64,000 nucleotides of DNA, taken from Sphingomonas abaci. GTDB lineage: Bacteria; Pseudomonadota; Alphaproteobacteria; Sphingomonadales; Sphingomonadaceae. The notes below the pieces were generated by a model. The model worked only from the letters and a program-made list of their open reading frames with translations. It did not search any database and had not been told where the DNA came from. Below, piece by piece: positions 36,870 through 45,198 of this stretch. Position 1 is the first letter of the stretch. Each line of letters opens with the position of its first letter. The DNA is taken from the NCBI RefSeq assembly GCF_014199625.1, contig NZ_JACHNY010000003.1:372001-436000 (forward strand). Reading direction: 5' to 3'. Position numbers and translations under genes: made by a program.

Positions 36870-37798
36870 GCCGGACCGCATCCTCGCTGTACTGGCTGGG
36901 GCGCTATTTCGAGCGGGCGGATTTCATCGCCCGGTTGGTCGAGGCGACGGTGCGGCTCGACGTGCTGTCCGCAAGGCCCGCGGGGCAGGCGGCCTGGGCC
37001 TCGGCCTTGGCGGTGACCGACACGAGCGACGCCTTCGCCGAGGGTGGCCGCGAGTTGCGGCGACGCGAGGTCGCCCGGTTCCTGACCGTGGAGACCTGTC
37101 ATCCCGGCTCGATCGTGCGTTGCGTCGAGATGGCGCGGCTGAACGCGCGGGCGGTGCGCACCGCGCTGACGCGCGAGGCGTGGACCGCGATCAACCAGGC
37201 GTGGCTGACCTTCGCGGCCAAGCCCTCGGCCGACGATCCGACCGCGGTCCTGGCGCTGACCGATGCCGTGAAGCACGAGACGCGCGGCTTCGAAGGCGCG
37301 GTGCACCGGATGCTGCGCAACCAGACGACCTGGTTCATCCGCCTGGGCCAGGCGGTGGAGCGCGCCGACAACACGGCGCGGCTGCTCGACGTGAAATATC
37401 ACATCCTGCTGCCGGCGGGCGAACGGATCGGCGGCGTGGTCGATCGCGACCAGTGGACGACGATCCTCCAGACCGTGTCGGCGGTGACCGCCTATCGCTG
37501 GCTCTATTCGGACGGACTGGCGCCGGCGAACGTCATCGACCTGCTGATCGCGCGCGCCGAGTTGCCTCGCAGCCTGGCGGCATCGGTCGAGGAGACGGTC
37601 GATGTGCTGGGGATGCTGGCGCGGCGCACCGGCCTGCACGGCGAGGCGGACCGGATGGCGCGGATGCGCGCGTCGCGCATGAGCAAGACCCGGTCGGGCG
37701 AGGTGATCGCGTCCGGGCTGCACCAGTATCTGCAGGCCTTCATCGAAGAGAATGCGCAATTGCACGGCGCGATCGGGCGGCAGTTCAAGTTCATGTGA
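36863..37798 (+). CDS. Alpha-E domain protein
   Basis: 311 residues, all helical: MLSRTASSLYWLGRYFERADFIARLVE at the start (given here as residues 1-27) is the alpha-E signature, with a second WFIRLGQAVERADNTARLLDVKY near 155-177 showing the internal repeat. Alpha-E proteins always accompany the permuted ATP-grasp protein, but their biochemical role is unknown. Starts inside the end of the ATP-grasp gene (7-base overlap), a sign of translational coupling. Soluble, no cysteine motif. Confidence 0.92.
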   Translation: MLSRTASSLYWLGRYFERADFIARLVEATVRLDVLSARPAGQAAWASALAVTDTSDAFAEGGRELRRREVARFLTVETCHPGSIVRCVEMARLNARAVRTALTREAWTAINQAWLTFAAKPSADDPTAVLALTDAVKHETRGFEGAVHRMLRNQTTWFIRLGQAVERADNTARLLDVKYHILLPAGERIGGVVDRDQWTTILQTVSAVTAYRWLYSDGLAPANVIDLLIARAELPRSLAASVEETVDVLGMLARRTGLHGEADRMARMRASRMSKTRSGEVIASGLHQYLQAFIEENAQLHGAIGRQFKFM

Positions 37799-37861
37799 TC
37801 AGGGACACGTCCATCCGCCCAGGGGTGGGGCGGTTGGTTCGAACAGGGGCATCGTAGAGAC

Positions 37862-38617
37862 ATGCGGATGACGATCGAGCATCGGGCGGTCTATCGCTTC
37901 GCGGGCGCGCAGGCGGGTCTGGTCCAGGCCCTGCGCCTGACCCCGCCGACCAGCGACGACCAGACGGTGGTGCGCTGGCGGATCGATGTAGACCGCGACG
38001 CGCGGATGCGGCCGGGGCGCGACGGCTTCGGCAATGCGGTGACGATGCTCTATGTCGATGCGCCGCTCGACCGGCTGGCGATCGAGGTCACGGGCGAGGT
38101 TCTGACCAGCAACGCGCACGGCGTGCTGCGCGGTGCGACCGAGCAATTGCCACCGGCGCTGTTCCTGCGCGCGACCGAGGCGACGCCCGCCGATCCCGCC
38201 ATCGCGGCCTTCGCCCACGCGGTCGCGGCGGAGCTGGAGCCGCTGGCGGCGCTCCATGCGGTCAATGCAGCAGTGCACGAGCGCTTCGTGGTCGCGCCGG
38301 TCGGCGACGCGTCGCGTCCGCTGGCCGAGGCCTTTGCCGACGGGACGGTCGATCCCGTGGAGGCGACCCATATCTTCCTGGTCGCGGCGCGTAGCCTGGG
38401 CCGACCGGCCCGCTATGTCTCGGGCTATCGCCAGGCCGATGGCGAGACGGTCGCCAGCCCGCATGGCTGGGCGGAGGCCTATGTCGAGGGGATCGGCTGG
38501 ATCGGCTTCGACCCTTTGCTCGGCCGCTCGCCCGAGGAAGCGCATGTCCGCCTCGCCACGGCGCTGGACGCGGGCGGCGCCAGTCCGGTCGCGGGCGTGC
38601 CGGTGGAGGAGGCATAG
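37862..38617 (+). CDS. Transglutaminase-like protein lacking the catalytic cysteine
   Basis: 251 residues. N-terminal beta domain (MTIEHRAVYRFAGAQAG, ALRLTPP) typical of bacterial transglutaminase_N, then the papain-like core. The His and Asp of the triad are present (His201 in SPHGWAEAYV, Asp217 in GWIGFDPLLG), but the Cys position of the usual VCQDxTH motif reads DPVEATH, so Pro165 stands where Cys should be. Surrounding structure (THIFLVAARSLGRPARYVSGY) is intact, so this is a maintained fold rather than a decaying gene. 63 bp after the alpha-E gene. The proteasome-like peptidase often encoded with this set is not here; dnaX follows. Confidence 0.88.
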   Translation: MRMTIEHRAVYRFAGAQAGLVQALRLTPPTSDDQTVVRWRIDVDRDARMRPGRDGFGNAVTMLYVDAPLDRLAIEVTGEVLTSNAHGVLRGATEQLPPALFLRATEATPADPAIAAFAHAVAAELEPLAALHAVNAAVHERFVVAPVGDASRPLAEAFADGTVDPVEATHIFLVAARSLGRPARYVSGYRQADGETVASPHGWAEAYVEGIGWIGFDPLLGRSPEEAHVRLATALDAGGASPVAGVPVEEA

Positions 38618-38808
38618 GGTCGCACGGGGGACGCGGAGCTATGCGCCTGGGGCGGATGTCGTCGGGACCGTCATGTTCCTCCCCTCGCAGCGACGGAATC
38701 GTGGCCGCTGGGCTGCAAGCAGCGATTACCCCCTGACGCGGGCGCGCGGGCGGCCTATGTTGGCGGGAATGCATCCGCTTCCACCCGCCTCCGCCATTGG
38801 AGCCATCC

Positions 38809-40473
38809 GTGGCTGACACCCTCGACATGGACGCGCCGCCGCCCTTTGACCTGCCGATGGCCGCGCCGGTCGCGCCGGCCCCCGCGCCCGAGGCCTACCG
38901 CGTGCTCGCGCGCAAATACCGTCCGCAGACCTTCCGCCAGCTGATCGGGCAGGATGCGATGGTCCAGACGCTGGGCAACGCGATCAAGCGAGATCGGCTG
39001 GCCCATGCCTTTCTGATGACCGGCGTGCGCGGCGTCGGCAAGACCTCCACCGCGCGGCTGATCGCCAAGGCGCTGAACTGCGTCGGGCCGGACGGGCAAG
39101 GCGGCCCGACGATCGACCCCTGCGGGCAGTGCGAGCCGTGTCGCGCGATCGCGGAAGGGCGGCATATCGACGTGATTGAGATGGACGCCGCTTCGCACAC
39201 CGGCGTCGACGACGTGCGCGAGATCATCGAGGCGTCGCGCTATGCGGCGGTGGCGGCGCGCTTCAAGATCTACATCATCGACGAAGTCCACATGCTGTCG
39301 AAGAACGCGTTCAACGCGTTGCTCAAGACGCTGGAGGAACCGCCCGCGCATGTGAAGTTCCTGTTCGCGACGACCGAGGTCAACAAGGTGCCGATCACGG
39401 TGCTGTCGCGCTGTCAGCGTTTCGACCTGCGGCGCATCCCGGCGGAGAAGCTGGCCGAGCACTTCGCCAAGGTCTGCGCCGCGGAGGGCGTGACCGCCGA
39501 GGGCGAGGCGCTGGCGCTGATCGCGCGCGCGGCGGAGGGGTCGGCGCGCGACGGCCTGTCCATCCTGGACCAGGCGATCGCCCATGCCGGGCTGGAGGGC
39601 GGCGGCGTCTCGGCCGAGGCGGTGCGCCAGATGCTGGGGCTTTCGGATCGCGGCGCGGTGCGCGACCTGTTCGGCCTGTTGCTGGGTGGCGACGCAGGCG
39701 GCGCACTGGCCAGCCTGCGCCGCCAATATGATCACGGCGTCGATCCCGTGTCGGTGCTGCGTGCGCTGATGGAGATGGTGCACGGCGTCACGCTGGCCAA
39801 GGTCGGTGGCGCTGACGATCCGGCGCAGGCGCTGGAGGAACGCGAGGCGCGGCGGGACTGGGCGACCAGATTGTCCTTCCCGGTGCTCCACCGGCTCTGG
39901 CAGTTGATGCTGAAGGGGCATGACGAGGTCGCGCAGGCGGCGCTGCCGATCGAGGCGGCGGAGATGGCGCTGCTGCGCGTCATCCATGCCTCGCAACTGC
40001 CCGATCCCGGCGAATTGGCGCGCCGGATCGCAGAGGGCGGGGCGCTCGCCGCGCCGCCCGCGCCGGCACCGGCGCCCGCTGCCCCGCCGGTCGCGCCGGT
40101 CTCGCTGATCCCCGCCGATTTCCCAGCGATGGTCGAGGCGCTGGACGCCGCCAACCAGCTCGCCCTGGTCGCCCGGCTGCGGCAGGGCGCGCGGCTGGTC
40201 CGCTATGCCCCGCCGGAGCTTGTGTTCAGCGGCTCGCGCCCCATGTCGGCGGATACGCTGGCGGAGCTGGCGTCGGCGCTCAAGACCCTGACGCGGCAGG
40301 TCTGGAAGATCACGCTGGACGATGTGCCGGGCGAGCCGACGCTCAACGAGGCCGAGGCGGCGGCGGACGAAGCCCGGCGTCAGGCAATGCTGAAGACCGA
40401 ACTGGTCCAGGCGGCGATGGCGGCGTTCCCGGACGCGGAACTGGTTTGGAATAGCCAAAGGAGTAGCATGTGA
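38809..40473 (+). CDS. dnaX: DNA polymerase III subunits gamma/tau
   Basis: 554 residues from GTG 38809, with GGAG 8 bases before. Clamp loader motor: Walker A GVRGVGKTS (~72-80), zinc module with CGQCEPC, DEVHMLS (Walker B), SRCQRFDLRR sensor. A Pro/Ala-rich linker (PAPAPAPAAPPVAP) near 425-440 joins the tau C-terminal domain that contacts polymerase. N-terminal 25 residues are a Pro/Ala extension before YRVLARKYRPQTF. No A-rich slippery site is visible, so a separate gamma form by frameshift is not supported. Overlaps ebfC by 4 bases (GTGA). Confidence 0.96.
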   Translation: MADTLDMDAPPPFDLPMAAPVAPAPAPEAYRVLARKYRPQTFRQLIGQDAMVQTLGNAIKRDRLAHAFLMTGVRGVGKTSTARLIAKALNCVGPDGQGGPTIDPCGQCEPCRAIAEGRHIDVIEMDAASHTGVDDVREIIEASRYAAVAARFKIYIIDEVHMLSKNAFNALLKTLEEPPAHVKFLFATTEVNKVPITVLSRCQRFDLRRIPAEKLAEHFAKVCAAEGVTAEGEALALIARAAEGSARDGLSILDQAIAHAGLEGGGVSAEAVRQMLGLSDRGAVRDLFGLLLGGDAGGALASLRRQYDHGVDPVSVLRALMEMVHGVTLAKVGGADDPAQALEEREARRDWATRLSFPVLHRLWQLMLKGHDEVAQAALPIEAAEMALLRVIHASQLPDPGELARRIAEGGALAAPPAPAPAPAAPPVAPVSLIPADFPAMVEALDAANQLALVARLRQGARLVRYAPPELVFSGSRPMSADTLAELASALKTLTRQVWKITLDDVPGEPTLNEAEAAADEARRQAMLKTELVQAAMAAFPDAELVWNSQRSSM

Positions 40474-40793
40474 ACAATCTCGACGACATTCTGGCGATGG
40501 CGCAGAACGTCCAGAACGAGCTGCAAAAGGCGCAGGCGAGCCTCGACACGATCGAGGTCGAGGGCGTGTCGGGCGGCGGGCTGGTCAAGGTCAAGGCGTC
40601 GGCCAAGGGCCGGATCATCGGCATCGCGATCGACGATTCGCTGATGCAATTGTCCGAAAAGGGCATGCTGGAGGATCTGCTGACCGCCGCGTTCAACGAT
40701 GCGCGCACCAAGGCGGATGCGGTCTCGGGCGCGGAAATGTCCAAGATGACCAACGGCCTGCCGCTGCCGCCGGGCTTCAAGCTGCCGTTCTGA
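40470..40793 (+). CDS. ebfC: YbaB/EbfC family nucleoid-associated protein
   Basis: 107 residues from GTG 40470 overlapping the dnaX stop. NNLDDILAMAQNVQNELQKAQ helix, then the EbfC beta core (VEGVSGGGLVKVKASAKGRIIGIAIDD, read in parts) and a helix with LTAAFNDARTKADA. Small DNA-binding dimers, almost always next to dnaX, often with recR after. recR is not downstream here. Initiation is probably coupled to dnaX. Confidence 0.94.
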   Translation: MNNLDDILAMAQNVQNELQKAQASLDTIEVEGVSGGGLVKVKASAKGRIIGIAIDDSLMQLSEKGMLEDLLTAAFNDARTKADAVSGAEMSKMTNGLPLPPGFKLPF

Positions 40794-40807
40794 CCCGTTT
40801 CGGGACT

Positions 40808-40833
40808 GGAACAAGACTCTGATCCATGGCGTT
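40808..40833 (+). promoter_or_regulatory. Candidate EcfG (general stress response) promoter of the 81-residue membrane protein gene
   Basis: GGAAC at 40808-40812, 17 bases, CGTT at 40830-40833, matching the EcfG consensus in both boxes and spacing. The transcript would start near 40840, 25 bp before ATG 40865, leaving just room for AGGAGAGG. This also argues against the ATG at 40826, which lies inside the promoter. Confidence 0.65.
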
Positions 40834-40864
40834 TTTCCGATCCCAACAGGAGAGGAGAGCCGCC

Positions 40865-41110
40865 ATGGCCGAGGACCGTTACACGACGACCGACACGCGC
40901 CCCACGACCACCATCATTGAGCGCCGCAGCGGTGGCGGCGGCACCGCGCTGATCGCGATCGTGCTGCTGATCGCGGTGGTGATTGGCGGTATCTACCTGT
41001 TCGGCCGTCAGGGTTCCGAGAACCGCAAGGATGCCGCGATCAGCTCCGCCGCCAAGAGCGTCGGCGGTGCGGCCGACAAGGTCGGCGACGCGGTCGAGGG
41101 CGGGAAGTAA
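40865..41110 (+). CDS. Small single-pass membrane protein, probably stress-induced
   Basis: 81 residues from ATG 40865 with AGGAGAGAGCCGCC before it. Polar Thr-rich N-terminus (DRYTTTDTRPTTTIIERR), a glycine hinge, one membrane helix at ~27-47 (TALIAIVLLIAVVIGGIYLF), then a charged, Ala/Gly-rich amphipathic tail (KDAAISSAAKSVGGAADKVG) that resembles stress-inducible YtxH/CsbD-like helices. I do not recognise a family. The EcfG-type promoter suggests a role in the general stress response. Confidence 0.78.
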   Translation: MAEDRYTTTDTRPTTTIIERRSGGGGTALIAIVLLIAVVIGGIYLFGRQGSENRKDAAISSAAKSVGGAADKVGDAVEGGK

Positions 41111-41299
41111 TCGGACGGGGCGGGGCGGGCTGCGGCCTGTCCTGCTGCCCGGCGTGTGTGCGGATTGGCGCGCCGGTCACGGCAGACGCTCAGGACCCGG
41201 TGAGGGGACGCGCTTCGGCTCGCCGGACCCCGGCGTCGTGAAGGCCACGCCCCCGCCATGGGCGCTGCGATGAGACCGCCCGTCCCGCCGGGAATCATT

Positions 41300-41974
41300 C
41301 TAGGACAGGCAGCGATCCAGCCCGCCCCGGCGGACCACGCCGACATAGCGGGCCAGCACGTTGCCGTGTCGGCGGACGAAACCGCGCGGCGCGATCGCGG
41401 CGCGCTTCTTGGGCAGGGGCAGGACGGCGGCGATGCGCGCCGCCTCCAGGGGCGTCAGGTGCGAGGCGTCGTGGCCGAAATAGCGGATCGCCCCGGCATT
41501 GGCGCCATAGGTGCCGATCCCCGTCTCGGCGATGTTGAGATAGACCTCCATGATCCGGCGCTTGCCCCAGAGATGCTCGATCAGGAAGGTGAACCACGCT
41601 TCGACCGCCTTGCGCAGATAGCCGCCGCCCTGAAACAGGAAGGCGTTCTTCGCGGTCTGCTGGCTGATCGTCGAGCCGCCCCGGATGCGACCACCCTCTG
41701 CGTTGCGAATCGCCGCCGCGCCGATCGCGCGGAAGTCGAAGCCGGAATGCGAGCAGAAGTGTGAATCCTCCCCGGCGATTGCGGCCCGCGCCATGTTCGG
41801 GTCCATGTCAGACAGCGTCATCCAGTCCTTGGTGACGCTGCGGCCGCCGATCACGTCGCCCAGCATCGTGAAGGTGAAGGGCGGCGGCACGATCCGGTAG
41901 GCCAGCACCCACAGCACCGAACCCAGCACGAAGACCAGGGCCGCCTTGAGCAGCCAGCGGAAGAACCAGAGCAT
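41300..41974 (-). CDS. mtgA: Monofunctional biosynthetic peptidoglycan transglycosylase
   Basis: 224 residues from ATG 41974 (AAGGATCGCGGCC before it). One membrane anchor (~6-26), then a GT51 domain: IAGEDSHFCSHSGFD with catalytic Glu69, GGSTISQQTAKN, and KRRIMEVYLNIAETG with the second Glu. Polymerises lipid II into glycan strands without a transpeptidase part. It is the last of a minus-strand run rpoH, flavin oxidase, mtgA. The 189 bp after it (41111-41299) hold nothing recognisable. Confidence 0.94.
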   Translation of the reverse strand: MLWFFRWLLKAALVFVLGSVLWVLAYRIVPPPFTFTMLGDVIGGRSVTKDWMTLSDMDPNMARAAIAGEDSHFCSHSGFDFRAIGAAAIRNAEGGRIRGGSTISQQTAKNAFLFQGGGYLRKAVEAWFTFLIEHLWGKRRIMEVYLNIAETGIGTYGANAGAIRYFGHDASHLTPLEAARIAAVLPLPKKRAAIAPRGFVRRHGNVLARYVGVVRRGGLDRCLS

Positions 41975-42042
41975 GGCCGCGATCCTTATCGCGGCAGCGC
42001 CCGGCTTCAAGGGGGAGCAGCGGGGAGGGGGCGAGGCCGGGG

Positions 42043-43275
42043 TTACCGCGCCAGCGCAGCGATCACCGCATCCGCCGCGGCGCGGCCGGTGTGATAGGCA
42101 CCGTGCGCGGTGGAGAAATCCTCTGTGGAGCAGGCCTCGCCGGCGAAGAACAGCCGGTCGTCGACCGGTGCCGCCAGCGTCGTGCGCGCCGCCCGGTGAC
42201 CGATCCGCGCATGGCTGTAGCTGCCGCCGATATGCGCTTCGTGCCGCCAGCGCGTGGCCAGGGCGGGGTGGAGGCGCCGCCGCCAGTCGCTGCCGAGCAG
42301 GGCGACCAGTTCGTCGATCGCGAATGCGGTGGCGTCCGCCCCCGTCTCCAAGGCCTCCGCGCAATCGCCGCCGAAGAAGCTCTCGACGATCGGCTGTCCG
42401 AAGGGGGATAGTCGGTGGCTGGCGGTGCAGGCGCGACAGGGGTCGCCGGTCAGGTGCGCGCCAGCCGGCCAGATCGGGCGATCGACGGTGAGGAAGACCT
42501 TGTCCGCCAGCCCGAGCGGCAGCGAATCGGCCGCCGCCTGCTTGGCGGGGAGCGGCGGGTCGAAGGACAGCGCGCCGGTCGCCAGCATGCTGGTCGGCAC
42601 CGCGACGATCGCCCGATCCGCCTCGATCGTGCCGACCGGCGTTGCGAGCCGCAACCAGCGGCCGCGATGGTCGATCCGGGTCACCGGCGTCGCCAGGCGC
42701 ACCGGCAGGCCCGCAGCATGGCCGGCGACCAGCGTCCCATAGCCCCGGGCAAGCGCCCAATTGTCGTCGGTCGCCGCATCCTCATAGGCGGCCCAGTCGT
42801 GCAGCGAGACTCGGGCGAGCGGCGCGCCGTTCACATAGCCGGAAATTGCGTCGAGATGCGGCCGCCACGGATCGTCGGCGGCGATGAAATCGGACAAGGG
42901 CCGGTCGGGCCCGTCCAGCGCCGCACGGGCGGCGTCTTCCCAACGCGTCCATGCTTCGCCGAATGCCTGTTGCGCCTCGGGCGGGAAGCCCAGGTTGCGC
43001 CATTGTTTGTCCCAGTTCGGCGAGGAACGGTCGATGGCGAAGCCGGCGCGTTCGGCGATCCGCGTCCAGGGATTGCGTCCGGCGCTGTGCAACCAGCCGC
43101 AACCGAGATCGACCGTCGCCCCGCCTCCACCCGGCAGGGGGATGGATTGGCTGCGCGCACGGCCGCCCAGGCGGTCGCCAGCCTCGACCAGCAGCACGTC
43201 ATGGCCGGCGTCGTGCAAGTGCCGGGTCGCGGCGATCCCGGCCGCACCGCCGCCGATGACGACGGTGCCGACCAT
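42043..43275 (-). CDS. FAD-dependent amine oxidase family protein
   Basis: 410 residues. FAD loop VVIGGGAAGIAATRHLHDAG (~5-24, starting VVIGGGAAG) with following EAGDRLGGRARS, the amine-oxidase second arginine-glycine motif. Substrate part includes ARGYGTLVAGHAAGLPV; C-terminal RLFFAGEACS and AHGAYHTGRAAAD close the FAD site. No signal peptide. The family ranges from monoamine and polyamine oxidases to desaturases; substrate is unknown. ATG is 1 base after the rpoH stop (TGACATG), so it is translated with rpoH, an unusual partner. Confidence 0.88.
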   Translation of the reverse strand: MVGTVVIGGGAAGIAATRHLHDAGHDVLLVEAGDRLGGRARSQSIPLPGGGGATVDLGCGWLHSAGRNPWTRIAERAGFAIDRSSPNWDKQWRNLGFPPEAQQAFGEAWTRWEDAARAALDGPDRPLSDFIAADDPWRPHLDAISGYVNGAPLARVSLHDWAAYEDAATDDNWALARGYGTLVAGHAAGLPVRLATPVTRIDHRGRWLRLATPVGTIEADRAIVAVPTSMLATGALSFDPPLPAKQAAADSLPLGLADKVFLTVDRPIWPAGAHLTGDPCRACTASHRLSPFGQPIVESFFGGDCAEALETGADATAFAIDELVALLGSDWRRRLHPALATRWRHEAHIGGSYSHARIGHRAARTTLAAPVDDRLFFAGEACSTEDFSTAHGAYHTGRAAADAVIAALAR

Positions 43276-43276
43276 G

Positions 43277-44182
43277 TCAGGCCGCGGCCAGCAGCCGCTT
43301 CTCGCCCGCGATCCGCATCATCGCCTTCTGCAGCTTCTCGAAGGCGCGCACCTCGATCTGGCGGACGCGCTCGCGACTGACGCCATAGACCTGGCTCAGT
43401 TCCTCCAGTGTCTTGGGGTCGTCGGTCAGGCGCCGCTCGGTCAGGATATGCTTCTCACGGTCGTTCAGGTCGTCCATTGCCGACACCAGCATGTCGTGGC
43501 GGACATCCGCCTCCTGCTGCTCGGCGACGACGCTGTCCTGAAGCGGCGAATCGTCGGCCAGCCAGTCCTGCCACTGACCTTCGCCGTCCTCGCGCATCGG
43601 CACGTTGAGTGACGTGTCGCCGCCCATCGCCATGCGACGGTTCATCGACACGACCTCGGTCTCGGTCACGCCCAGGTCGGTGGCGATCTTGGTGACGTCC
43701 TCGGGCCGCAGGTCGCCGTCCTCGAACGCGTCGAGCTTGGACTTCATCCGGCGCAGGTTGAAGAACAGCTTCTTCTGCGCGGCGGTGGTGCCCATCTTCA
43801 CCAGGCTCCACGAGCGCAGGATATATTCCTGGATCGAAGCGCGAATCCACCACATCGCATAGGTCGCCAGACGGAACCCGCGATCCGGCTCGAACTTCTT
43901 CACGCCCTGCATCAGGCCGATATTGCCCTCGGAGATCAACTCCGAGGTCGGCAGGCCATAGCCGCGATAGCCCATCGCGATCTTGGCGACCAGGCGCAGG
44001 TGGCTGGTGACCAGCCGTGCCGCCGCCTCGGTATCGCCATGTTCCTGGAACCGCTTGGCGAGCATGTATTCCTCCTCCGGCTGGAGGAGCGGGAACTTGC
44101 GGATTTCGGACAGATACCGGTTCAGGCTCTGCTCGCCGCCCAGAGCAGGAATCGTCGCCGGGACGTTCGAGCCTTTCGCCAT
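43277..44182 (-). CDS. rpoH: RNA polymerase sigma-32 factor
   Basis: 301 residues from ATG 44182, with AGGAAAGGG upstream. Directs transcription of heat-shock genes. Region 2: ELISEGNIGLMQGVKKFEPDRGFRL with YAMWWIRASIQEYIL (given in parts); the diagnostic RpoH box is QKKLFFNLRRMK (~130-141). Region 4 ends with LEELSQVYGVSRERVRQIEVRA. No ANTAR or ROSE-type leader is obvious in the 56 bp to rluD. The upstream rluD gene is on the same strand and may contribute to its expression. Confidence 0.95.
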   Translation of the reverse strand: MAKGSNVPATIPALGGEQSLNRYLSEIRKFPLLQPEEEYMLAKRFQEHGDTEAAARLVTSHLRLVAKIAMGYRGYGLPTSELISEGNIGLMQGVKKFEPDRGFRLATYAMWWIRASIQEYILRSWSLVKMGTTAAQKKLFFNLRRMKSKLDAFEDGDLRPEDVTKIATDLGVTETEVVSMNRRMAMGGDTSLNVPMREDGEGQWQDWLADDSPLQDSVVAEQQEADVRHDMLVSAMDDLNDREKHILTERRLTDDPKTLEELSQVYGVSRERVRQIEVRAFEKLQKAMMRIAGEKRLLAAA

Positions 44183-44238
44183 GATCAATACCCTTTCCTG
44201 AAGGCGGTGCGCGCCGCAGCGCGGCATACACCCGCTAT

Positions 44239-45186
44239 TTATACGTGAAGATGACTGAACAGTTCCTGCATATCGGGCGGCATCGCGCTTTCGAACGCCA
44301 TTTCCGCTCCGCTGATCGGATGCAGGAAGCCGAGATGTGCGGCGTGGAGCGCCTGGCGCCGGAAATCCAGCGCTTCCGTGACCGTGCGCGTCCAGCCCCG
44401 AGGCCGGCCATAGACGGGGTCGCCGAGCAGCGCATGGCCGATCGAGGCCATGTGGACGCGCACCTGATGCGTCCGCCCCGTCTCCAGCCGGCATTCGACC
44501 AGCGCCGAGTCGCGCAAGGGCTGGATCGTCGTGAAATGGGTGACGGCACGCTTGCCGCCCGCGACGATCGCGATTTTCTTGCGGTTCTGCGGACTGCGCG
44601 CGAGCGGCGCGTCGACCGTTCCCGCCGCCGGGCGCGGCACGCCGCCGGTGATGGCCTTGTAGCGTCGGTCGATCGAATGCGCCGCGAACTGCTTCGCCAG
44701 CCCTTCATGCGCACGGTCGGTCTTGGCGGCGACCATCAGCCCGCTGGTGTCCTTGTCGATCCGGTGGACGATCCCCGGCCGCGCCACCCCGCCGATGCCC
44801 GACAGCGAGCCGCGGCAATGGTGGAGCAGTGCGTTGACCAAAGTGCCATCGAGATTGCCCGCCGCCGGATGCACGACCAGCCCGGCCGGCTTGTCGACGA
44901 CGATCAGATGCTCGTCCTCATAGGCGATGACGAGCGGGATATCCTGCGCTTCGTTGTGCGGCTCGGCCGGCACCGGGACCGCGACGGCGAAGGTCGCGCC
45001 CGCCGCCGCCCGCTTGGCCGGGTCGCGCGCCAGCACCGCGCCCTGGCTGACCGCACCCGCGGCGATCAGCACCTTCAACCGCTCGCGCGACAGGGTCGGC
45101 ACGGCATCGGCCAATGCACGGTCGAGACGCCAGCCATCGGCCGTCGGCGCGATGGTCGCGTGGATGATGGAAACCCCCCGGTCCAT
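44239..45186 (-). CDS. rluD: Ribosomal large subunit pseudouridine synthase, RluA/RluD family
   Basis: 315 residues. S4 RNA-binding domain at ~17-75 (DRALADAVPTLSRERLKVLIAAG region), catalytic HRIDKDTSGL with Asp144, then RRYKAITGG and GRTHQVRVHMASIGHALLGDPVYG of the synthase fold. Probably makes the pseudouridines in helix 69 of 23S rRNA; RluD versus RluC is inferred. ATG 45186 has no clear ribosome site and lies 12 bp from the divergent M67 start, so each promoter must sit inside the other gene, or the transcripts are nearly leaderless. Confidence 0.92.
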   Translation of the reverse strand: MDRGVSIIHATIAPTADGWRLDRALADAVPTLSRERLKVLIAAGAVSQGAVLARDPAKRAAAGATFAVAVPVPAEPHNEAQDIPLVIAYEDEHLIVVDKPAGLVVHPAAGNLDGTLVNALLHHCRGSLSGIGGVARPGIVHRIDKDTSGLMVAAKTDRAHEGLAKQFAAHSIDRRYKAITGGVPRPAAGTVDAPLARSPQNRKKIAIVAGGKRAVTHFTTIQPLRDSALVECRLETGRTHQVRVHMASIGHALLGDPVYGRPRGWTRTVTEALDFRRQALHAAHLGFLHPISGAEMAFESAMPPDMQELFSHLHV

Positions 45187-45198
45187 GAGCTAGCGTAC

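Noticed and set aside
38809..40473. Programmed frameshift in dnaX for a short gamma form
   Set aside because: No A-rich slippery heptamer or following stem was seen.
40826..40864. Upstream ATG for the small membrane protein
   Set aside because: It lies within the candidate EcfG promoter, and the ribosome site AGGAGAGG serves ATG 40865.
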